From the NCBI GenBank assembly GCA_035640475.1, contig DASQWC010000024.1, positions 1-13,899 of the forward strand: DNA of 13,899 bases, in the 5' to 3' direction. A program made the position numbers and the translations under genes. The stretch is from DASQWC01 sp035640475 (GTDB lineage Bacteria; Actinomycetota; JAICYB01). The notes under the pieces are model-generated. The model saw only the letters and a list, made by a program, of their open reading frames with translations. It ran no database searches and was not told the origin of the DNA. Shown one piece after another: positions 6,157 through 12,310 of this stretch. Numbering within the stretch: position 1 is the stretch's first letter; the number at the start of each line of letters is the position of its first letter.

Positions 6157-7721
6157 CCGAAGCACCGCGGCTGTGGCGCGCCACGGGCCTCATGACGGCC
6201 GGCACCGCTTTGTCCCGGGTGACGGGCCTGCTCCGTGTCGCCGCCCTGACCTACGCACTCGGGGTCACCGGAACAAAGCTGGCCGACACCTACAACCTCG
6301 CCAACACCACGCCGAACATCATTTACGAGCTCTTCCTGGGAGGCATCTTGACGGCAGTCTTCGTCCCGGTCCTCATCGAGGCCCGCGAGCGAAAGCGCGG
6401 CGATCCATCGGCTCTCGTGTCCGTTTCGCTCGTTGCTCTCGCCGTCGTCTCGGCCATCGCAGCGTTCGGTGCCCCGCTCGTTATGAGGATCTACACCTTC
6501 CGCATCGCCGACCCGGCTGCGCGGGCTGCACAGCTCGAGCTCGCGACGTTTCTCCTGCGGTGGTTCGCGCCGCAGATTCTCTTCTACGGACTCTCGGGAA
6601 TCGCGCAGGCACTTCTGAACGTGCGCGGCCGCTTCGGAGGCCCCGCGTTCGCGCCCGTGCTCAACAACGTGATCGTTGCCGGCACGTTCATCGCTTTTGC
6701 GCGTGTGATCGGCGCGAGTGGTCTGGAACTGAGCACCGGTGCGAAGACGCTCCTGGGGGCCGGGACGACTGCAGGCGTCGTCGTGCAAGCGCTCGTTCTT
6801 CTTCCGTCCCTTCGGGGACTGAAATTCAAGCTCGACGTTCGCGATCCCGCCGTGACTCGAGTGCTGCGTCTATCGGCCTTCATCATCGGGTATGTCGCCG
6901 TGAACCAGGCAGGATTGTGGGTCGTCCTTGCACTTGCAAATGGTGCGCGCGGCGGGGTAACCGCGTACCAAGTTGCGTTCATCCTCCTGCAGCTCCCACA
7001 CGGACTCTTTGCCGTCAGCATCGTCACGGCCTTGTTCCCCGATCTCTCACGGGCGGCGGCGAATCAGGACTGGGACGCTTACCGCAACTCGTTCGGCGTC
7101 GGCGTGCGCGGCGTCTTCTATCTGCTCGCTCCCGCCGCCGTCGGATACGGGCTGCTCGCCGAGCCGATCACGCGCGTTCTGCTCGCTCGCGGCGTCGCCG
7201 GCGTCAGCGACGCAGTCGCCGTGGCAGCGGTGCTCCAGGCGTTCGCCACCGGCCTCGTCTTCTTCTCGGCCTTCCAGCTGTTCACACGATGCTTCTTCGC
7301 CACAGGCGACACGAGAACGCCGACCGGGATCAACGCCGTAGCCGTCGCGGTCACGACGGCGGTCAACGTGCCCATGTTCGCGTGGATCGGCGTACGCGGC
7401 CTCGGCTTCGGGCACGCCATCGGGTATGCGACCGGCGCCGTCGGATCGCTGATCTTGCTGGCCCGGCGCATCCCCGGCGGTCTGGGGCTCGGCGAGCTCG
7501 TCGCGCCGCTGGCGCGCAACGCCGTCATTGCGGCCGCGATGGGTGCATGTGTGTGGGTGACGGCCAGGTACACGCCCGGCGGTGACCTCGCGGTCGTCGC
7601 AGTATCCGTGGGGGCCGGTGCTATCCTCTATCTCGCGTTTTCGCAGGTCGCGGGGGTTGAGGAGCGTGCCGTTCTCTTCGACCTCGTCCGGCAGTTCCGA
7701 AGCACAAAAGGAGCGGCGTGA
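6153..7721 (+). CDS. murJ: Lipid II flippase MurJ (MviN), transmembrane domain only
   Basis: 522 aa polytopic protein of the MOP exporter superfamily. MurJ moves the peptidoglycan precursor lipid II from the inner to the outer face of the cytoplasmic membrane. The N-terminus carries the conserved SRVTGLLR with R22 and R28, matching cavity arginines of E. coli MurJ, followed by TPNIIYELFLGGILTAVFVPVL. About fourteen hydrophobic segments run to the end. The GTG at 6153 is chosen because it makes a four-base GTGA overlap with the upstream stop and puts TEAPRLWRATG just before the first helix; an ATG at 6102 would add 17 unconvincing residues. The protein ends soon after the last helix. The C-terminal pseudokinase half of mycobacterial MviN is missing here and encoded separately at 8658-9896. 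Confidence 0.95.
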   Translation: MTEAPRLWRATGLMTAGTALSRVTGLLRVAALTYALGVTGTKLADTYNLANTTPNIIYELFLGGILTAVFVPVLIEARERKRGDPSALVSVSLVALAVVSAIAAFGAPLVMRIYTFRIADPAARAAQLELATFLLRWFAPQILFYGLSGIAQALLNVRGRFGGPAFAPVLNNVIVAGTFIAFARVIGASGLELSTGAKTLLGAGTTAGVVVQALVLLPSLRGLKFKLDVRDPAVTRVLRLSAFIIGYVAVNQAGLWVVLALANGARGGVTAYQVAFILLQLPHGLFAVSIVTALFPDLSRAAANQDWDAYRNSFGVGVRGVFYLLAPAAVGYGLLAEPITRVLLARGVAGVSDAVAVAAVLQAFATGLVFFSAFQLFTRCFFATGDTRTPTGINAVAVAVTTAVNVPMFAWIGVRGLGFGHAIGYATGAVGSLILLARRIPGGLGLGELVAPLARNAVIAAAMGACVWVTARYTPGGDLAVVAVSVGAGAILYLAFSQVAGVEERAVLFDLVRQFRSTKGAA

Positions 7722-8584
7722 GCGTACGGGTCGTCACCGATACCGCCGCCGACCTGCCGCCGGCGCTTGCGGCCTCCAGGCAGATCGAAACGGTTCCGCT
7801 CACCGTGCGCTTCGGCGCCGAGAGCTATGTCTCCGGTGTCGAGCTCGACGCCGATGCGTTCTGGGAGAAGCTTCGGACGTCCAACGAGGCGCCGGCGACG
7901 GCCGCACCGAGCGCCGGCGACTTTCAGAGGAAATACGAGGAGCTCATCGGACAAGGTGCGACCGGGATCGTGTCGCTTCACCTCTCTTCGAAGCTCTCCG
8001 CGACCTATCAGTCGGCGAGTGTTGCGGCGAACGAGATCTCGGGAACGCCCATCGAGGTCTTCGACACACTCAGCGTTTCGGCCGGCACCGGACTGCTCGC
8101 GCTGCGCGCCGCCGACATGGCCGATGCCGGTGCTTCTGGGAAGGACATCGTCGCCGAGCTCGGCGCCCTGCGCGATCGCGTGCGATTGTTCGGAGTCATC
8201 GACACGCTCGAGTATCTCCGCCTCGGCGGCCGGATCGGCGGTGCCCAGGCGCTGCTCGGCACCATGCTCAAGATGAAGCCCGTCATCGCGTTACACGACG
8301 GCGTCGTCGAGCCGGCCGGCCGCGTGCGCACACGCGCGAAGGCCCTCGACCATCTCGCCGGGATCGTCCGCGAGCACAAAGACGAGATCGATCGGCTCAT
8401 CGTTCTCAACGGAGCGGCGCCGGACCTGGACGCATTCCTTCCGCTATTGGACGGCGTGGTCGAGGTCTCACCCTCCGACGTTTGGACGCTGGGTCCGATC
8501 GTCGGCGCGCATGGAGGCCCGGGTGTGATCGGCGTCGTCTTCATCGCGTCCTCCTCGGGGGGTCCGGGGGGCGGAGCGAGCTGA
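7718..8584 (+). CDS. DegV family fatty acid-binding protein
   Basis: 288 aa cytoplasmic protein of the DegV/FakB family, which binds a single fatty acid; in Firmicutes FakB presents it to the kinase FakA. Motifs in order: VVTDTAADLP (5-14), the ligand-site SAGTGLLA (about 121-128), TLEYLRLGGRIGGA (about 166-179) and the C-terminal GPIVGAHGGPGVIGVVF. The GTG at 7718 overlaps the murJ stop by four bases and has a strong AAAAGGAG at 7706-7713. After the normal family end (GVVF) come about a dozen low-complexity residues (IASSSGGPGGGAS) encoded by the G-rich repeat at 8556-8581. No fakA-like DAK kinase gene is in the window. Placement between murJ and its pseudokinase partner is unusual. The family call is firm; the fatty acid role is inferred from the family. 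Confidence 0.93.
   Translation: MSVRVVTDTAADLPPALAASRQIETVPLTVRFGAESYVSGVELDADAFWEKLRTSNEAPATAAPSAGDFQRKYEELIGQGATGIVSLHLSSKLSATYQSASVAANEISGTPIEVFDTLSVSAGTGLLALRAADMADAGASGKDIVAELGALRDRVRLFGVIDTLEYLRLGGRIGGAQALLGTMLKMKPVIALHDGVVEPAGRVRTRAKALDHLAGIVREHKDEIDRLIVLNGAAPDLDAFLPLLDGVVEVSPSDVWTLGPIVGAHGGPGVIGVVFIASSSGGPGGGAS
8556..8581 (+). repeat. 26-base G-rich repeat, copy 1, overlapping the degV 3' end
   Basis: The unit has a CGGGGGGT start, a second run of six G, then GCG and an AGC-rich tail. It matches the reverse complement of 10986-11011 at 23 of 26 bases (differences at unit positions 9, 19 and 24). It is translated in frame as the glycine/serine tail of DegV, whose stop codon begins one base after the repeat. 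Confidence 0.7.
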
Positions 8585-8657
8585 GCGCCACGGTCCCCGA
8601 CTTGAGCTCTGACCTCCAAGGCAAACAGCGCGCGAAGCGAGCGGGCCACCAGGTCCG
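8585..8657 (+). other. 73-base spacer between degV and the pseudokinase gene
   Basis: The spacer contains a GCGCGAAGCGAGCGGGCC stretch related in style to the G-rich repeat element just upstream. No clear -10 hexamer, terminator or strong Shine-Dalgarno was found before the ATG at 8658. Whether the pseudokinase gene is read through from degV or separately transcribed cannot be decided by eye. Confidence 0.4.
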
Positions 8658-9896
8658 ATGAGCGCCGTCCGCCTGGCCCGCGGCCAACGGGTCGGGGAGC
8701 GGTACCGGCTCGAGCGCGAGCTCGGCCGCGGCGGCACATCCGTCACGTGGGAAGCAACCGACGAGCGCCTCGATCGGCCCGTGGCCGTCCGGATCTTCGA
8801 CTCCGGCATCGACCCCAACGCGCTCATGAAGCGCGCAGGCCTCGCGGCGTCGCTGACGCACCCTCGTGTCGTCCGCGTGTTCGATACCGGTCTGGACGGC
8901 GGCCGCTTCTTCACGGTCAGCGAGCTCCTGCCCGCGTCGCTTCGATCGGTTCGCCTTCCGCTCGCGCCCGACCACGCTCTCGCGACGGCGATCGACGTCG
9001 TTGAAGCCGTGCGTTACGCGCACGAGCGCGGTGTCGTTCACGGGCACGTCCACGAGGGCAACGTCCTCCTGTCGGAGAGCGGTGCGAAGGTCGGCGACTT
9101 CTCGCTCGCGGCACCCAACGAACGGACGGACAAGGCCGGCGACCTCAAGGATCTCGGCGGCGTGCTCCGCCGCGCCGCCGGGGCGGAGCGAGATTCCCTC
9201 GAAGGCCTTGCGCGAATCGTCGACGGCCTTGCCGCCGGCGGCTACGAAGACGCGAATGCGGCGCTCGAGGACCTGCGCCAACTGCGCCCACCGCAGGTCG
9301 AGCGCTCACCCCGGCCCTCGCGGCGCGGCTGGGTGATCGCGGGCGTCGTCGCGGTTCTCGTTGCCGTCGCTGCGTTCGGTGCGACGAGACTCGGAGAGCG
9401 CTCGCCCCAGACTCGCTTCGCGCCGGGCGGACGCATCGCCGGCACACCGCTGTCGATCACGAGCGTCATCGACTTCGATCCACTCGGGGACGGCCGCGAA
9501 GGCGCACGGACGATCGCGAAGATCGCCGACGACGACCCGGGCACGTACTGGTCGACGGAGCGGTACGCGGCCGGGCCGAACTTCTCGGGCCTGAAGGCGG
9601 GCGTCGGCGCGCTGTTCGACTTCGGCCGGACGACCGAGGTCGGGAAAGCGCAACTGCTCTTCTCGGCTCCCGGATGCTCGTTCGAGCTGCGGTACTCCGA
9701 AGACAGATCGGCCCCCGTCGGTGAGTGGGCCGTGGCCGCCTCGGTTCAGCAAAGCCCGTCGTCGGCGCCGATCATCTTCGACTCGAAGCAGGCGCGGTAC
9801 TGGCTCGTGTGGATCACCGGGCTGACGAGCGGGGTGCCCGGCGCCGGCCGTTCGTTCGCTTGCGCAATCGCGGAAGCGGACCTGTTCGCACCATAG
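8658..9896 (+). CDS. MviN-type membrane pseudokinase with extracytoplasmic discoidin-like domain
   Basis: 412 aa single-pass protein. Residues ~16-210 have a protein-kinase fold: glycine loop GRGGTSV (23-29), VAVRIF with R45 where the catalytic lysine should be, VVHGHVHEGNVLL where HRD has become HGH (128-130) but N135 remains, and DFS (147-149) for DFG. It should not phosphorylate. One helix (224-243) follows. The outer part (246-412) resembles a galactose-binding/discoidin domain: ADDDPGTYWST, GVGALFDFG, RYWLVWITGL, with two cysteines, C340 and C402, that could pair. In M. tuberculosis the same parts form the C-terminal half of MviN, whose phosphorylated pseudokinase recruits FhaA to restrain wall synthesis. 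Here it is a free protein separated from murJ by degV. A candidate phosphoacceptor segment, ERTDKAGD (155-162), lies where an activation loop would be. Confidence 0.9.
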   Translation: MSAVRLARGQRVGERYRLERELGRGGTSVTWEATDERLDRPVAVRIFDSGIDPNALMKRAGLAASLTHPRVVRVFDTGLDGGRFFTVSELLPASLRSVRLPLAPDHALATAIDVVEAVRYAHERGVVHGHVHEGNVLLSESGAKVGDFSLAAPNERTDKAGDLKDLGGVLRRAAGAERDSLEGLARIVDGLAAGGYEDANAALEDLRQLRPPQVERSPRPSRRGWVIAGVVAVLVAVAAFGATRLGERSPQTRFAPGGRIAGTPLSITSVIDFDPLGDGREGARTIAKIADDDPGTYWSTERYAAGPNFSGLKAGVGALFDFGRTTEVGKAQLLFSAPGCSFELRYSEDRSAPVGEWAVAASVQQSPSSAPIIFDSKQARYWLVWITGLTSGVPGAGRSFACAIAEADLFAP

Positions 9897-9961
9897 TCTT
9901 AGGGCGCCTATACAGCGCATCGGAGTGGGAATAGCGTCGTCGGGCGGAGCGTTCGAGGGGT
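9897..9961 (+). promoter_or_regulatory. Possible promoter region upstream of trxB
   Basis: This 65-base gap holds two -10-like candidates, TAGTCT at 9894-9899 (overlapping the pseudokinase stop) and the less canonical TATACA at 9909-9914. Purine stretches GGAG (9946-9949) and GAGGGG (9955-9960) precede the trxB ATG; the second is only one base from the start, so neither spacing is ideal. No terminator-like hairpin was seen. Confidence 0.25.
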
Positions 9962-10891
9962 ATGGAATCCAGAAACGTCGTCATCATCGGATCCGGGCCC
10001 GCCGGATTCACGGCCGCGCTCTATACCGCGAGGGCCAACCTCAAGCCGCTGCTGTTCGCCGGGATCGAGTGGGGCGGCCAGCTCCAGAACACCACCGAGG
10101 TCGAGAACTATCCCGGCTTCACGGACGGCATTCAGGGCCCCGAGCTCATGGAGGTGTTCCGAAAGCAGGCAGAGCGGTTCGGCGCCGAGATCGTTTCCGA
10201 CGACGTCACGACGGTCGATCTCTCCGAGCGCCCGTTCAAGGTCTGGTCCGGCGAGAACCTGCATCTCGCGAAGGCCGTGATCATCTCAACGGGAGCCGAG
10301 TACAGACGCCTCGGCATCCCGGGCGAGCAGGAGTACGCGGGCCGGGGTGTCTCCTACTGCGCGACGTGCGACGGGTTCTTCTTTCGCGACGACGACATCC
10401 TCGTCGTCGGCGGCGGAGACTCGGCCGTCGAGGAGGCGATCTTCCTCACGCGGTTCGGGAAGACGGTCGGTGTCGTCCACCGTCGGGACGAGCTGCGCGC
10501 GTCGAAGATCATGCAGGACCGCGCGTTCGCGAACCCAAAGATCGACTTCGTTTGGGACTCGGTGGCGACTGAAGCCGTCGGCGAGGACGGCAAGCTCACG
10601 GGTGTGAGATTGCGCAACGTCAAGACCGGCGAAGAGTCGCTGCGCGAAGCCGGTGCGCTCTTCATCGCCATCGGACACGATCCGGCGACAAAGCTCTTCG
10701 AAGGTCAGGTCGATCTCGACGAGGCCGGCTACGTCATCGTCGAACCGTTCTCGTCCCGCACGTCCGTCGAGGGCGTGTTTGCCGGGGGCGATTGCGTCGA
10801 CCACACCTACCGCCAAGCGATCACGGCCGCGGGCATGGGCTGCATGGCCGCCATCGACGCAGAACGATGGCTGGAGGCCCAGAGCCACTAG
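9962..10891 (+). CDS. trxB: Thioredoxin reductase (NADPH)
   Basis: 309 aa cytoplasmic flavoprotein that passes electrons from NADPH through FAD and a redox-active disulfide to thioredoxin. FAD-binding GSGPAG is at 10-15 and GGQLQNTTEVENYPG at 38-52. The active-site CATC is C133/C136. The NADPH domain has GGGDSA (150-155) and the phosphate-binding HRRDELRAS (173-181). The C-terminal FAD motif GDCVDHTYRQAITAAGMG completes a full-length bacterial low-molecular-weight reductase. The ATG at 9962 is chosen because the first beta strand (RNVVIIGSG) begins at once. It occupies the trxB slot of the actinobacterial cluster, but trxA is not adjacent: an enolase-superfamily gene lies between. No sigma-factor gene precedes it, unlike the mycobacterial sigM - trxB order. 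Confidence 0.97.
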   Translation: MESRNVVIIGSGPAGFTAALYTARANLKPLLFAGIEWGGQLQNTTEVENYPGFTDGIQGPELMEVFRKQAERFGAEIVSDDVTTVDLSERPFKVWSGENLHLAKAVIISTGAEYRRLGIPGEQEYAGRGVSYCATCDGFFFRDDDILVVGGGDSAVEEAIFLTRFGKTVGVVHRRDELRASKIMQDRAFANPKIDFVWDSVATEAVGEDGKLTGVRLRNVKTGEESLREAGALFIAIGHDPATKLFEGQVDLDEAGYVIVEPFSSRTSVEGVFAGGDCVDHTYRQAITAAGMGCMAAIDAERWLEAQSH

Positions 10892-11047
10892 CCCCAGCTG
10901 GCTCTTGCGCGCTCCCGCGCGCTCCCAGTTAGATCGGGGGCGCTCACGCGCGCCCAATTCGCGCCTCCGCTTCGCTACGGCGTGGGCGCGCTGCGCCCCC
11001 CGAACCCCCCGCGGAAGCAGTTGCGAAATTGCTTACTTGCGTTCCGC
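10892..11047 (+). other. Structured GC-rich intergenic region between trxB and the enolase-family gene
   Basis: It contains a tandem ten-base repeat GCGCGCTCCC (10907-10916 and 10917-10926), a hairpin pairing 10938-10943 with 10950-10955 (GGGCGC/GCGCCC), a second hairpin pairing 10984-10989 with 10993-10998 on a three-base loop, and the inverted copy of the G-rich repeat at 10986-11011. No U-tract follows either hairpin, so a classical intrinsic terminator is not clear, although actinobacterial terminators often lack one. No ORF of note is present. Confidence 0.55.
10986..11011 (-). repeat. 26-base G-rich repeat, copy 2, inverted
   Basis: Read on the minus strand it matches 8556-8581 at 23 of 26 bases: the same CGGGGGGT start, second G6 run and AGC-containing tail. 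Here it is fully intergenic, and part of it forms the small hairpin at 10984-10998. Two copies within 2.5 kb, in different contexts and opposite orientations, suggest an interspersed family. Confidence 0.7.
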
Positions 11048-11053
11048 TACCAT
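11048..11053 (+). promoter_or_regulatory. Candidate -10 element of the enolase-superfamily gene, leaderless type
   Basis: TACCAT, 8 bases before GTG 11062, with no Shine-Dalgarno in between. A TTGCGA at 11021-11026 is 21 bases upstream, too far for an ideal -35. Confidence 0.38.
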
Positions 11054-11061
11054 TCCACCGC

Positions 11062-12201
11062 GTGAAGATCGACAAGATCGAGGCTTGGGTGTGCCGGTTC
11101 CCGTTGCCCGGCACCTTTCATCCTTCCTGGATTCCGGGCGTCGGCAGCGAGGACAACTCCTGCGTCATCTACAAGCTCACGACCGACGACGGAATCGAGG
11201 GCGTCGCCGCCGGCATCGCCGTCCTCGAGGAAGCACGCGCATCGCTTCCGTTGCTGCGCATCTACCTCATGCGCCGAGAGGTGACGGCCGTCGAGGACTT
11301 TCTCAAGACACTCCGCTCGGCAGACCAGATCGTCGGGTTACGCGCATTTCAGATCGAGATCGGCTTGTGGGACATCATCGGCAAGGCGGCCGGGCTCCCC
11401 ATCTACCAGCTCCTCGGCGGCGCGCGCGACACACTCGACGCCTACGCGTCGACCGGCTCGCTCAAGGAACCGGCGGCACACGTCGACGTCGTCCAGCAAT
11501 TACGCGATCGCGGCTTCCGTGCGGTCAAGCTGCGCGTTCGTCACCCGACGCCGGCGGAGGATGTCGCGGTCGTGGAAGCCGTCCGGGGGGCCGTCGGCGA
11601 CGACTTTACGATCATGGTCGACGCCAACCAGGGCTGGCGTGTACACGGTCTCGCGCCCTATCCCGAGTGGGACTTCAAACGCGCCCTGCGCTTTGCGCAA
11701 GCGTGCGACGACCTCGGCGTGTTCTGGCTCGAGGAACCGCTCTACCAGCACGACTACGACGGCTATGCGGCGCTGCGCGGATCCACCGGCGTCCGCATCG
11801 CCGGCGGCGAGATGCTCCGTGAGCTCCACCCGTTCCGGGAGATGATCCAGCGCGGCGGGCTCGACGTCGTGCAGCCGGACGCGTCGCTGTCCGGCGGCAT
11901 CCTCAACTCACGAAAGGTCGCCGTCCTTGCCGAAGCCTTCGGCGTCGAGTACGCACCGCACACATGGACGAACGGAATCGGCCTTGCAGCAAATCTCCAC
12001 TGCATGGGAGCGGCACCGAACAGCTCTTGGTGCGAGTACCCGTTCGAACCGGGATCGTGGGTCCCCGAAGCACGTGATGCGATGCTCACCGAACCGATCG
12101 GCGTGGCCCCGGACGGCACCATCAAGGTTCCCAAAGGACCCGGCCTCGGTATCGAGGTCGACTGGGACGCCGTCCGGCGTCACGGAGTTGAGCTCGACTG
12201 A
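11062..12201 (+). CDS. Enolase superfamily enzyme, mandelate racemase/muconate lactonizing group
   Basis: 379 aa (beta/alpha)7-beta-barrel enzyme that abstracts the proton next to a carboxylate, most often in sugar-acid dehydration or racemisation. The capping domain covers about 1-125, with RAFQIEIGLWDIIGKAAGLP at 94-113. Barrel motifs: K156-x-R158, metal ligands D187 (VDANQGW), E224 (WLEEP) and E250 (GGEM), and the His-Asp dyad D273 (QPDAS) and H300 (APHTW). This is the mandelate racemase subgroup arrangement, with R replacing the second lysine of KxK. The stretch between D187 and E224 is longer than in mandelate racemase. GTG 11062 is preferred over TTG 11029 because family homology begins there and a -10-like TACCAT lies 8 bases upstream. 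It looks like an insertion between trxB and trxA. The substrate cannot be inferred. Confidence 0.9.
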   Translation: MKIDKIEAWVCRFPLPGTFHPSWIPGVGSEDNSCVIYKLTTDDGIEGVAAGIAVLEEARASLPLLRIYLMRREVTAVEDFLKTLRSADQIVGLRAFQIEIGLWDIIGKAAGLPIYQLLGGARDTLDAYASTGSLKEPAAHVDVVQQLRDRGFRAVKLRVRHPTPAEDVAVVEAVRGAVGDDFTIMVDANQGWRVHGLAPYPEWDFKRALRFAQACDDLGVFWLEEPLYQHDYDGYAALRGSTGVRIAGGEMLRELHPFREMIQRGGLDVVQPDASLSGGILNSRKVAVLAEAFGVEYAPHTWTNGIGLAANLHCMGAAPNSSWCEYPFEPGSWVPEARDAMLTEPIGVAPDGTIKVPKGPGLGIEVDWDAVRRHGVELD

Positions 12202-12214
12202 CCTAGGCCGAGAC

Positions 12215-12220
12215 TAGAAT
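12215..12220 (+). promoter_or_regulatory. Candidate -10 element of trxA
   Basis: TAGAAT is the best -10-like hexamer in the gap before trxA. TTGAGC at 12188-12193 is a possible -35, but the 21-base spacing is too wide. Initiation here would give a leader of about 84 bases containing the two hairpins at 12243-12295. Confidence 0.35.
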
Positions 12221-12240
12221 GAGTCCTCACCAAACCAATA

Positions 12241-12296
12241 GGAGGGAGGCGCATAACGCGCCATCCTGTGGAGGGAGGCGCATACGCGCCGTCCTG
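12241..12296 (+). promoter_or_regulatory. Duplicated hairpin leader of trxA with embedded Shine-Dalgarno-like arms
   Basis: Two near-identical direct repeats, 12241-12268 (28 bases) and 12270-12296 (27 bases), differ by one inserted A in the loop and one A/G change. Each folds: GGCGC 12248-12252 with GCGCC 12258-12262, and GGCGC 12277-12281 with GCGCC 12286-12290. After a one-base mismatch each stem extends by four more pairs, AGGG with TCCT, one of them G-U. The 5' arm of each contains GGAGGGAGG, a Shine-Dalgarno-like sequence. A third purine stretch, GGAGG at 12300-12304, lies outside the hairpins at the correct distance from the trxA ATG and is the probable real ribosome site. The arrangement suggests regulated translation or RNA stability of trxA; no known riboswitch family was recognised. 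Confidence 0.55.
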
Positions 12297-12310
12297 AGCG
12301 GAGGTTGCTC

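Noticed and set aside
5094..6788. 564-codon minus-strand reading frame opposite the DUF6049-position gene and murJ
   Set aside because: It lies opposite two well-supported genes, has low-complexity Arg/Ser/Thr-rich composition and no recognisable domain; typical of GC-rich antisense frames.
8556..8581. G-quadruplex in the G-rich repeat
   Set aside because: Only two long G runs plus a GG are present; four separate runs of three would need splitting the G6 tracts, so I do not claim it.
10936..11011. Classical rho-independent terminator after trxB
   Set aside because: The stems are good but no T-tract follows on the plus strand; recorded as structured region only.
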